Assembly (NCBI GenBank): GCA_963682005.1
Contig: OY820914.1
Location: 2,356,001 to 2,420,000, forward strand
DNA: 64,000 nt
Direction: 5' to 3'
Source of the DNA: CAIYUC01 sp963682005
GTDB taxonomy: Bacteria; Bacteroidota; Bacteroidia; Bacteroidales; FEN-979
Position numbers and translations under genes: made by a program. Below are positions 45,501 to 53,455 of this stretch, one piece after another; position 1 is the stretch's first letter, and each line of letters opens with the position of its first letter. Below the pieces are notes generated by a model. The model worked only from the letters and a program-made list of their open reading frames with translations. It was not told where the DNA came from and searched no databases.

Positions 45501-46018
45501 TGCTCGAACTCAAGGAACAGGATTTCAAGGATATGTTCATCGATGAGCTTCCGAAGGAATATGTGAAGGAATGCCAGATCGAAACGGACCTTGAGATCCT
45601 TTTCCCGGATCATTACATCACAAGCATCACCGAACGTTTAAGCCTGTATAAGGAACTTGATTCCATCGAAACCGAAGAAAAGCTTCAGAATTTCATGGAG
45701 AACCTGATCGACCGTTTTGGCCCATTGCCCATCCAGACCCAGTCACTGATCAACACCATCAGGCTTCGCTGGCTGGCAAAAAAGATCGGATTCGAAAAGC
45801 TTGTCCTGAGAAACAACCGCCTGACAACCTATTTCAACGGCGATCCGGAATCACCCTATTACCAGTCCGATCAGTTTACCGCTATCCTTAAATTTGTCCA
45901 GGAACAGCCACAGTATTGCACGATGAAAGAAGAGCATCACAAGCTATTCCTGATTTTCAGGGATGTGGATGGTATAGCAGAAGCGCTGATCAGGCTGGAG
46001 GCGCTGCCGGTGGTTTGA
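42554..46018 (+). CDS. mfd: transcription-repair coupling factor
   Basis: Up to 1154 residues. UvrB-homology region at about 80-390, RNA-polymerase-interacting domain with THIDHGIGRFDGL, translocase motifs (GDVGFGKTE, LLIIDEEQKFG, TATPIPRTLQ, TTIIESGLDIPN, QLRGRVGRS) and C-terminal TRCF domain. It removes stalled RNA polymerase and recruits UvrA. No ATG exists near the start: TTG at 42554 overlaps the -7 box, so TTG at 42578 (LNPSDLF) is preferred. Residues about 38-80 (SPAHQFTSSPVENSE... to ...INKSQ) are encoded by octamer repeats and separate the first helix from the conserved IHLKGLVGSS. Confidence 0.93.
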   Translation: MQPNSDRILNPSDLFSYFKDDPRTREISGKLLPFPFPDSPAHQFTSSPVENSEAAKLRSSEIDDPQQIKKSTTQQINKSQIHLKGLVGSSRAFVSAAIYDTAPFLHFFILPDKESAAYFYNDLEQIFEEKELETARKQVLFFPSSLKHSSAENKDNQGLLSRTEVLNRLHPFEKKFIIVTHPEALAEKVVNRKYLDKNTLKLKVDEMVSHDFILDLLIDYEFERADFVAEPGQFSIRGGIIDVYSFSDDHPFRIEFEGDRVASIRAFDPASQLSLDRKTEITIIPDIRITRERRIEADSLFAFIPEDAVVWIDDMTYTLDIIEKQGDPDIFLDQKDFLKALKKHPVIEFGKRSYFKKADTINYNQSPQPSFNKNFDLLIEDLKQNTDKGFRNILLCDNPKQKDRLFSIIEDIQGKKEGQAPIEYSSLHYSLHEGFIEKDLKLACFTDHQIFERYHRFRLKDGYTTKEAMTMKEISELRPGDFVTHIDHGIGRFDGLEKIVNNGHEQEAIRLIYKNSDILYVSIHSLHRIAKYIGKDGTAPVLHRLGSDVWKNLKNKTKKRVKDIAKDLIKLYAERRATEGFAYAPDSYMQTELEASFIYEDTPDQLKATVDVKNDLEATFPMDRLICGDVGFGKTEIAIRAAFKVVSDSKQVALLVPTTILALQHSKTFRERLKNFPCNVNYLNRFKSAKAQKKILEEVQEGKIDILIGTHRILSKDIVFKDLGLLIIDEEQKFGVSAKEKIRQMKVNVDTLTLTATPIPRTLQFSMMGARDLSIISTPPPNRYPVQTEIHPFGEEIIRDAINHEIGRGGQVFFVTTRVQNIMEIAGTIQRMVPKATIAIAHGQMEGHKLEQVMVDFIEGDYDVLVATTIIESGLDIPNVNTIIINDAHHYGLSDLHQLRGRVGRSNKKAFCYLLAPPMSLLTEEAKKRLTSIEEFSDLGSGFNIAMRDLDIRGAGNILGAEQSGFISEIGIEMYQRILDEALLELKEQDFKDMFIDELPKEYVKECQIETDLEILFPDHYITSITERLSLYKELDSIETEEKLQNFMENLIDRFGPLPIQTQSLINTIRLRWLAKKIGFEKLVLRNNRLTTYFNGDPESPYYQSDQFTAILKFVQEQPQYCTMKEEHHKLFLIFRDVDGIAEALIRLEALPVV
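42667..42792. repeat. octamer arrays of three families inside mfd
   Basis: CTCACCAG x2, TTCACCAG, CTCACCAG, TTGAAAAT, AGCGAAGC, AGCGAAAT, TGCGAAGT, AGCGAAAT (nine octamers), a 14-base link, then AAATCAAA, AAATCAAC, AACTCAAC, AAATCAAT, AAATCGCA. The words match the arrays at 17990, 12805 and 35936. Total 126 bases, a multiple of three, open in the mfd frame. Confidence 0.9.
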
Positions 46019-46044
46019 GGTCAGAGAATTTCCGCATTAACCGT

Positions 46045-46130
46045 ACCCACCCCGACCTTCGTCTTCCCCTCCCTACGAGTAGGGAGGGGATAAGAGGGGT
46101 GGGTAATGTGTAAGCCCCGCATCCCGGGGC
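46045..46130. terminator. nested hairpins between convergent genes
   Basis: Outer arms ACCCACCCC (46045-46053) and GGGGTGGGT (46096-46104), inner arms CCCCTCCCT (46066-46074) and AGGGAGGGG (46081-46089), both perfect. A second hairpin GCCCCG/CGGGGC follows at 46114-46130. No U tract, so termination is only probable. Confidence 0.65.
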
Positions 46131-46142
46131 GCGTTTGCCGCA

Positions 46143-47450
46143 TCACCCCACCCAAACAGCAGAAAGAAAGGTATCAAACATAGCAAGCTGCAAAACCATA
46201 TTCAGCCAGTAATAGCTGATCCGCAACTCTTTCCTCCATTTCTCCCTGTTAAGAAGAACATAACCGGTGAAATACAGCGTCATCATGGTAAAATAAACGA
46301 TCTCCTTCATGGCAGGAAGCTTATATGTCTTAAGGTAAGGAAGATCCCCCAGGAATAAAAACAGCCAGGCAGCAACGGTGGCCAGGATGATGAGCAAAAT
46401 AGCCCAGGTCCTGAATTGAGGCGACCGCTGGTAGTGCCAGAGCATCAGGACAAGGAACGGTGTTGCATAAACGTACCGGTTCAGGCTTAAAAGGGAAGTG
46501 CCTTCCTTGCCTGCATACGGGTTGGATAAAAGAATGAAAATGCCAGTCATCACAAGGGCCACTGCTGAAAATATGATGCTTCGGGAAGGAACAGCAAAGG
46601 ATTCCCTGGTTTTTTTGGAAAATACCTTTGCCAGTAACCATATGCACCAGGGAAGTGGGGCGAGGCAAAACAGGAAAGCAGTCCCGTCGAGCCAGAGCAG
46701 CCGGGCTCCTTCCCAGGTCACCAAAGGAAATTTTGGCCAGTGTATCGCATGGCCCCAGAACATGGTTTGAGCTTTAATATAAGCGAACCATACACCTGTT
46801 TGATACCATTGTATAAGAACGACCAGGAAAAATGCGGCCAGTGTGACGAACGAATAGATCATCATGTTCCAGATCGCCTTTTTCCAGGCATTCTGCCCCA
46901 ATCCGGCATTAATGATCTCCATGAAAATAATGGCCGGAAGGAAGAAAAAGCTGGTTGGCCTGACAAGCGATGAAAGAAAGATCCCAACCATGATCAGGAG
47001 GTTATTTTTCTTGTATAAGCCGATGAGCATCATCGCGGAGAACAAATAAAACAGCGATTCGGTGTAGGGGATATAAAGAAAAAACATCCCGGGCAGGGAG
47101 AGGTAGAGCAGTGATTCATCGGTCTCAAACCTGAATGTGTTTGCGATCAATCCGAATGAGAACAGTGCGATCGCGGCGTTGATCAGGCTGATCTGGAAAA
47201 CGCCCACGCCAAGAACCCTCCAGAAATAGGGGAACAACGGGAAAAATCCTGAATTGCTTTGCGCTGCGGGATCAAACCAGTATCCGGAAAGACGGACACT
47301 ATTGTACCAGGCAGAATCCCATAAAATGAGGTTTTGATTTCCCGGGACCTGGTGGAGAAATCCCAGGAACCCCAGCACCATGTAAAGGGTGACAAATACG
47401 ACGATATGAATGGGAAGGAAACGGTTACGCAGGAGAAAATCTGTTTTCAT
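46143..47450 (-). CDS. PIG-V-like (GT-C) membrane glycosyltransferase, putative
   Basis: 435 residues from the ATG at 47450 (a TTG one codon upstream is unlikely). About ten helices. WDSAWYNSV (near 45), SGFFPLFPYFWR and PYTESLFYLFSA resemble the conserved WDxxWY, FFPLxP and PYSES(L)F motifs of PIG-V type mannosyltransferases, which use polyprenyl-phosphate sugars on the outer membrane face. The bacterial substrates are unknown. It lies 17 bases after the AlgX/AlgJ-like gene and is probably co-transcribed. Confidence 0.7.
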   Translation of the reverse strand: MKTDFLLRNRFLPIHIVVFVTLYMVLGFLGFLHQVPGNQNLILWDSAWYNSVRLSGYWFDPAAQSNSGFFPLFPYFWRVLGVGVFQISLINAAIALFSFGLIANTFRFETDESLLYLSLPGMFFLYIPYTESLFYLFSAMMLIGLYKKNNLLIMVGIFLSSLVRPTSFFFLPAIIFMEIINAGLGQNAWKKAIWNMMIYSFVTLAAFFLVVLIQWYQTGVWFAYIKAQTMFWGHAIHWPKFPLVTWEGARLLWLDGTAFLFCLAPLPWCIWLLAKVFSKKTRESFAVPSRSIIFSAVALVMTGIFILLSNPYAGKEGTSLLSLNRYVYATPFLVLMLWHYQRSPQFRTWAILLIILATVAAWLFLFLGDLPYLKTYKLPAMKEIVYFTMMTLYFTGYVLLNREKWRKELRISYYWLNMVLQLAMFDTFLSAVWVG

Positions 47451-47467
47451 CAATAGGAAATAAAGGA

Positions 47468-48829
47468 TTATTTCGGGTTTTGTTTCAATTGTTCTGCTTC
47501 ACGCAGTTCCATATCATACATGTATTCGGCATCAAGTTGAATCGCTTCCTCAAGTGTCGCATTTTTTTCTTTGGCTTTCTTTTTTACCATTTCGATCCAA
47601 TTCGGATTTCCTTTGATCTGATTTTTGTAAAAATCAATGCGTTCCTTCCTTTTGATCTGCGATTTCAGGTATTCAGGATTATTCGGATCAAGCCAGGTAA
47701 GCGCAGTCTCAGCAAAGGTGAACAACGTGGAAAGATTTGCTTCGGTGACGCATAAAAGCACGACATCATGTGACAGCATATTTTTCCGTAAGGCATCAAT
47801 ATCCGAATTCCGGATATTTTTATACTCGTATTCCGGGTACCGGATGGAGTTGTAATACCAGAAATCATTTCGCTCAAAGATGCTGTTGCCCAGCGGATGA
47901 TTGAAAATATTCCAGTAATAGCTGTCGGTAACCGCCAGGAGACGCGGCTTCACTGTTCCTCTCGTGGTGCTGAGCTTCAGTTTTGCATATGGCAGGGTGT
48001 CTGTGGTCCGCGGGAACAGCAGGTTCATCGTCCCGAGGATATCATCGTCAGGCGGTTTCACCTTGGCGGTCCACCAACTCGAATCAATGACAAAATGCGG
48101 CATCCGGATGTTCCTTAAAACTTCAAGGTAGCGGATCAGCGTATCAACAACAAGAACCTGGGAGGAATATAGTGTCCAGTGAGTTCCCACTTTCGAATAG
48201 ACGGGGATCTTTGTTGTTTTTTTAACCTGCATGAGGTAATTTGTCAGGTCAAGAAAATGAATGTCCTTATATTTGGTATTGAGCAGGTTTGTATATAGCT
48301 CGTAATTGGAAGGTTGCCGGTGGCCCCTGGTGAACCGGTCAGGTATGTATTCCGGGTAGAGACGGGCTTTGCTGGGGGAAAAGGCGAGGACAAAATCTAC
48401 ATTGCGTTTTTTCAGTTCAGTCTGAAGGTTCCGCACGGCTTCCAGCTTCTTATTCAGTGTGTAGGGACTCATCCTGTCCGCGCCCAACCAATCCATGATG
48501 TAATAATCCTCATACAGGTATCCTGATTTCCCGGCAATCACGGATTTCACGTTCGGCAGGTTGAAGAGGCTGAAATCAACCTGGTTATGGAACCTTGTAA
48601 GCGTATTGTGAAACCCGAGCCTGCTGTTGAACAGTTTCTCATCCGATTGCTGGTATTTCCCGGAGAACCATGCGGGCCATGAAAACGGGATCGAATCTTC
48701 GGCAACATAAGCTCCTGCCAGAGGAATTTCTTTAATAAATGAATATTTCTTTTCAAAATAAGGCGTGAAAAGAAGGACCAGAACTCCAACCAGGATGATG
48801 TTTTTCAAATACGTTCCAATGGTTCCCAT
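47468..48829 (-). CDS. AlgX/AlgJ-like SGNH-fold protein
   Basis: 453 residues. One N-terminal membrane helix (LKNIILVGVLVLLFTPYF), then a periplasmic SGNH/AlgX-like domain: SRLGFHNTLTRFHN, KSGYLYE, LAFSPSKARLYPEYIP, GTHWTL (His217) and TDSYY (Ser303). Relatives O-acetylate exopolysaccharide using acetyl groups passed by an MBOAT protein. The usual catalytic Asp of D-x-H-W is Gly215 here, and no MBOAT gene is nearby, so activity is uncertain. The C-terminal 100 residues are helical and charged. Confidence 0.75.
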   Translation of the reverse strand: MGTIGTYLKNIILVGVLVLLFTPYFEKKYSFIKEIPLAGAYVAEDSIPFSWPAWFSGKYQQSDEKLFNSRLGFHNTLTRFHNQVDFSLFNLPNVKSVIAGKSGYLYEDYYIMDWLGADRMSPYTLNKKLEAVRNLQTELKKRNVDFVLAFSPSKARLYPEYIPDRFTRGHRQPSNYELYTNLLNTKYKDIHFLDLTNYLMQVKKTTKIPVYSKVGTHWTLYSSQVLVVDTLIRYLEVLRNIRMPHFVIDSSWWTAKVKPPDDDILGTMNLLFPRTTDTLPYAKLKLSTTRGTVKPRLLAVTDSYYWNIFNHPLGNSIFERNDFWYYNSIRYPEYEYKNIRNSDIDALRKNMLSHDVVLLCVTEANLSTLFTFAETALTWLDPNNPEYLKSQIKRKERIDFYKNQIKGNPNWIEMVKKKAKEKNATLEEAIQLDAEYMYDMELREAEQLKQNPK

Positions 48830-49024
48830 GTGTGAATTCAGATGATCTGATCATGACATCCCCTGTGGTTCCTGCCGTGGAAACAGGAATAATCCGGTGC
48901 AGAGCAGGCCCAAAATTAATAATAAAAAGTATTTTGCATAGATTTGCTTTCGAATAATTACGGCAAAATCAATACATTCATACTCCGACAAATTCATTAA
49001 TTTTATACCCATAATGAAAAGACC
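48830..49024. promoter_or_regulatory. divergent intergenic region
   Basis: 195 bp, AT-rich, no gene. TAATTTTA at 48998-49005 is a weak -7 candidate for the peptidase gene. No repeat array is present, which is unusual in this window. Confidence 0.4.
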
Positions 49025-52000
49025 ATGAAAAAGATTTATATCCTGTTCCCCATTCTGTTTGTTTGGTTGCTGAGTATGAACAACCTGAATTCCCAACCGG
49101 TATCTGATATCAGCGGTGCCGGGCAGCCTGCTCTTTCCCCTGATCAGCAGATCATGCTGTCGAACATTCCGCTGTTAAAACTTCCGGATAAATATAAAGG
49201 TCCGAATGCGCCCCTCCTTCCGGTTTCCATTGACAATTCGACACAGCCCTATTTTCGTCCCATCACATCACAAACCGGGTATGAATGCGGTCAGTCGGCT
49301 GGAATTGCATTCAATTTCACCTATGAAGTTGACCGGATGCGGAATCTTCCCGCCAACACGACGGCCAATCAGTATCCGACCCATTTTACCTGGGATTTCC
49401 TGAATGATGCAAACAATTATGGAGGTGCGAGTGCTTTCGATTCGTGGGAGATCGTAAGGGCCTGCGGGAACATGAATATAGCAGATTACGGAGGAGACCT
49501 CGGTACAGGAGGCTACCTGCGCTGGATCTCAGGTTATGGGGTTTATTATAACGGGATGGCCAACAGGATCAACTATATGCGGGCGATCCGCGCGGATTCC
49601 CCGGAAGGGTTACAAACATTGAAATACTGGCTTTATGATCACCTGGAAGGCTCCCCGATCGGTGGCCTGGGAACGTTTTACGGAACCTATTTCGGAAACC
49701 CAAGCACGACGCTGCCTCCCGGGACACCCCAGGCCGGGATGTACGTGGAAGCAACCTGGGGATCAAGTCCTTCTCATACCTTCACCTGCTGCGGGTACAA
49801 CGATTCCATCCGGTTTGACTACAATGGCGATGGGATGTACACCAATAATATAGATATCAACGGAGATGGTGTCGTTGACATGCATGACTGGGAGATCGGC
49901 GGATTGAAACTGGCCAGCGGATACGCTGGGACCGGTTGGTGCAACAGCGGGTTCTGCTACATGATGTATAAGAATCTTGCAGATGCCATCGGGTATGGAG
50001 GCATTTGGAACCATACGATCTACGTGATCGATGTGAAGGAAACATGTGCTCCGAAACTGACCATGAAGGTAACCCTGAAGCATCCTTCCCGGAATAAATT
50101 ACGCGTGACGGCAGGACTTGCCACAGACATGGCTGCAACCACACCCGCCTATGTGCTCGAATTCCCCATCTTCAACTACCAGGGAGGGGATCATTTCATG
50201 CAGGGAGGCAGCACAGAAGCCGATAAAACGATTGAATTCGGACTTGACCTGACGCCGTTGATGAGCAACCTGACCTCAGGGCAGGCGGCAAAATGGTTCC
50301 TGCAGGTCCAGGAAAATGACCCGTCCGGATTATATCCCGGCGAAATCGTGAACTGGTCTGTTATAGACTATACGACCGGTGCTCCTTTTGAAGTGGCCTA
50401 TCCGACAAGCAATGTCGCGATCGTGAATAATTCAATCACAAGGCTGTCGGTCAACCGTACCATGACCTTTTCCAAGCCTGACATCACGACGGGATCGTTG
50501 CCCGCAGCAAACCTTTACCAGCCTTACACCATGCAGCTGACAGCCATGAACGGGACAGTACCCTACCTTTGGGATGCAAAACTGGATTACCCGGAAACGA
50601 CGGGAACCGCCACGTTCCCCACTGTTACGGCCGAGCAGCTTATTCCGGACAACGGGAACAGCGGGTTTGCCATAAAGGATCTCGGGTTTGAGTTCCCGTA
50701 TTATAAAAGAACCGTAAACAAGATCTATGTCTATGTTGACGGTTATATTCTTTTCGATGATCAGCCATTCACCTGGCCATACCTTATCGACAAGAACCTC
50801 CTCTTCAAACAGACCTCGATCATTTCGCCGTTCATGACTGATCTTTACCTGTATCCGGCACAGAGCGACGGGATCTGGTTTCAGGGTGGCGCCAGTTCAG
50901 CAACCATCCGGTGGAAAGCCTCCATCTATGGAATGGCAGGCACATCATCCGTGAATGTTGCGGTCAAGCTTTATTCGGATGGAAAGATCGAGTTTTACTA
51001 CGGAAATATGAATTACCCGGCATCCACCGCATGGACCGGTGGGATCTCCGGCGGAGACAATAAGAACTGGCAGTACTCGCTGCTGAATAATTCACCGGCG
51101 ATCACGGCCAATACGCGGGACCAGTTCACTGCCTGCGGATTCCCCACGGAGATGCAGATCTCGGAAACCGGCGTATTCAGCGGAACAGCCGTCCATCCTT
51201 ACCAGAACCGTCCGATCAAATTCATGGTCACCGACAATAACAACATTTCATCAACCCGGACACTCAATTTCTCCACCAACGGATTACTCGTTGATTATGT
51301 GGTAACTTCAGGAGGTGACAGCGTTGTTGAATATGGTGAAACAGCAAACGTAAAACTTATCATCACAAACATCGGGTCACAGATCGTGCATAATGTGAAC
51401 GCAACTGTTACGGAAACTGATCCTTTTATCGTGCTGACCGACAGTACACAGTCGTTCGGGAACATCAACGCCGGCCAGACCATTACGGTGGACAATGCTT
51501 TTTCGTTCATTGTTTCACAGAATATCCCGAATAGCCATGCGTTCGACCTGGTCCTTCACATTGCTTCCCAGGAGCAGAATTTTCAGCGTATGATCGACCT
51601 CACAGCCTTTGCACCCGATATTCAGATCGGTCTGGTCACGCTCACTGACGGAGACAATGGGATGCTCGATCCGGGGGAAACTACGGATATGAAAGTGGCA
51701 TTTGAGAATCATGGCGGTGCAAAGATCAATAACCTGGCAGTCACACTCACCACCCTCGATCCAAGCCTTGTACTGAATTCAGCCACAGGGATCATTTCCC
51801 AGCTGAAACCGGATTCAGTCAAGACGATCACCTTCAATATTTCAGCACAGCCGGATGCACCTTTTATGCATCTTTACCTGATGAATGCTGCGCTGACTGC
51901 TGCCAACGGCTATGCGAAAAGCGACAGCCTCTGCCTCTTTTCAGGAGATGTCTTCGAAGATTTTGAGACAGGTACATTCAATAAATTCGACTGGTATTTT

Positions 52001-53446
52001 GGTTATTGCCCATGGACCATTGATCCTTATGACCCTTATGAAGGAACCTATTGCACCCGCTCCGGATGGATCTTCGACAACCAGGAATCGGCCCTTCAGC
52101 TTACCGTGAATATCCTTCAGGCCGGACCCATCAGCTTCTGGAAGAGGGTGGATTGCGAAAATGATCCGGCCGGTACCAATTATGACTATCTTGCCTTTTA
52201 CATCGACAATTTGGAACAGGGAAGATGGGACGGCTGGGTTACATGGAGCAAAGAAACATTCAACGTTTCAACTGGATATCACACTTTGAAATGGATCTAT
52301 CACAAGGATTATTCGGTAAGCACCGGTTCTGATTGCGGCTGGATCGATTTCGTCACGTTCCCGCCTTTTGAAGGAGCCATGCCGGAGATCAGCGCTTCCC
52401 CTGGATCGTTCTACAAGAACCTTGGTCAGAATGAAACTGCTTCTGAAAATCTTTTCATCTCCAACAACGGGGGAGGACTTCTTGAATACTCGCTCCTGGT
52501 GTTCGATACGGCGATGAACAAAAAAGACCCTGTTCCGGATAATGTCACAGGATCAAACATAACCTGCGGAACCGACGGATTCGTTCCCGGCGGATCGTTC
52601 TCCTGGAATTTCACAGTGCATAACACCTCCCCCGACAATGAGTACATCAAACATATAAAAATGGAATTTCCACAGGGGGTTATTGTAAATACGGCAACAA
52701 ATTATTCCGGTGGTTCGTTAGGAGACCTTGCATTCCAAGGTGTCACGGGCAACGGAGCCACCCTGAACTGGCACGGAGTGAGTTCAGGGAACAGGGGCGT
52801 GATCAAACCGGGTGAATCTGCCACAACCGTGATTTCGGGAACAGTCAGCGAATCCTTCAATATTGACCTGTTCACGGTTTACAATATCAAGGGTGACAGT
52901 ATCGGGGCAAATCCACACAACAGTTCAGGGTATGTCAAACTGAACAATTTCGGACTGGCCAATACCTGGCTGACGCTTTCAGACTATTCCGGTACCCTTT
53001 TCGGAAATCAATCGGACACGGTCAGCTTGCAGTTCAACAGCCAGGGTTTGGATCCGGCAGTATATAAATGTGATCTTATTGCAAGGGATCCCTACAACAA
53101 CAAGGTCGTGATCCCCGTCATCCTTGAAGTCAGGCCGCCGGTAGCCGTGGATCCCGTGACTGATCTGAAAACTACAGGATTTGTAAAAGCTTACCCGAAC
53201 CCGTTCAGGCAGTTCGCAACCATTGAATACCAGGTTGGAAAACAGCAGAATATACATGTGGAAGTTTTCAATGCCTCGGGGCAAAAAGTGCGTACTTTCG
53301 GTAATCTTATGAGACAACCGGGTAAGTATGTGCTGGTATGGAATGGTGAAGATGAAAATGGGAACGGTGTGCCTGCCGGAGTTTATTCCTGCCGGATGAC
53401 GACCAGCGAAAACGTAGAAAATATTAAACTGATATACCTGAGATAA
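49025..53446 (+). CDS. T9SS-exported C1-like cysteine peptidase, multidomain
   Basis: 1473 residues. Signal peptide, then a papain-like domain (about 75-340): QTGYECGQSAGIAFNFTYE with candidate nucleophile Cys88, and SPSHTFTCCGYND with candidate His251. Between them and the domain's end are two calcium loops, DYNGDG (265-270) and DINGDGVVDMHDWE (277-290), the latter a textbook EF-hand/dockerin loop. Later parts hold PPI-like Ig folds, CARDB-like domains (VEYGETANVKLIITNIG, LDPGETTDMKVAFENHG), a MAM-like domain (EDFETGTFNKFDW) and a FlgD-like type A sorting tail (AYPNPFRQFATIEY). Surface protease or adhesin. The Cys motif differs from papain's CGSCW. Confidence 0.82.
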   Translation: MKKIYILFPILFVWLLSMNNLNSQPVSDISGAGQPALSPDQQIMLSNIPLLKLPDKYKGPNAPLLPVSIDNSTQPYFRPITSQTGYECGQSAGIAFNFTYEVDRMRNLPANTTANQYPTHFTWDFLNDANNYGGASAFDSWEIVRACGNMNIADYGGDLGTGGYLRWISGYGVYYNGMANRINYMRAIRADSPEGLQTLKYWLYDHLEGSPIGGLGTFYGTYFGNPSTTLPPGTPQAGMYVEATWGSSPSHTFTCCGYNDSIRFDYNGDGMYTNNIDINGDGVVDMHDWEIGGLKLASGYAGTGWCNSGFCYMMYKNLADAIGYGGIWNHTIYVIDVKETCAPKLTMKVTLKHPSRNKLRVTAGLATDMAATTPAYVLEFPIFNYQGGDHFMQGGSTEADKTIEFGLDLTPLMSNLTSGQAAKWFLQVQENDPSGLYPGEIVNWSVIDYTTGAPFEVAYPTSNVAIVNNSITRLSVNRTMTFSKPDITTGSLPAANLYQPYTMQLTAMNGTVPYLWDAKLDYPETTGTATFPTVTAEQLIPDNGNSGFAIKDLGFEFPYYKRTVNKIYVYVDGYILFDDQPFTWPYLIDKNLLFKQTSIISPFMTDLYLYPAQSDGIWFQGGASSATIRWKASIYGMAGTSSVNVAVKLYSDGKIEFYYGNMNYPASTAWTGGISGGDNKNWQYSLLNNSPAITANTRDQFTACGFPTEMQISETGVFSGTAVHPYQNRPIKFMVTDNNNISSTRTLNFSTNGLLVDYVVTSGGDSVVEYGETANVKLIITNIGSQIVHNVNATVTETDPFIVLTDSTQSFGNINAGQTITVDNAFSFIVSQNIPNSHAFDLVLHIASQEQNFQRMIDLTAFAPDIQIGLVTLTDGDNGMLDPGETTDMKVAFENHGGAKINNLAVTLTTLDPSLVLNSATGIISQLKPDSVKTITFNISAQPDAPFMHLYLMNAALTAANGYAKSDSLCLFSGDVFEDFETGTFNKFDWYFGYCPWTIDPYDPYEGTYCTRSGWIFDNQESALQLTVNILQAGPISFWKRVDCENDPAGTNYDYLAFYIDNLEQGRWDGWVTWSKETFNVSTGYHTLKWIYHKDYSVSTGSDCGWIDFVTFPPFEGAMPEISASPGSFYKNLGQNETASENLFISNNGGGLLEYSLLVFDTAMNKKDPVPDNVTGSNITCGTDGFVPGGSFSWNFTVHNTSPDNEYIKHIKMEFPQGVIVNTATNYSGGSLGDLAFQGVTGNGATLNWHGVSSGNRGVIKPGESATTVISGTVSESFNIDLFTVYNIKGDSIGANPHNSSGYVKLNNFGLANTWLTLSDYSGTLFGNQSDTVSLQFNSQGLDPAVYKCDLIARDPYNNKVVIPVILEVRPPVAVDPVTDLKTTGFVKAYPNPFRQFATIEYQVGKQQNIHVEVFNASGQKVRTFGNLMRQPGKYVLVWNGEDENGNGVPAGVYSCRMTTSENVENIKLIYLR

Positions 53447-53455
53447 GACTTATAC

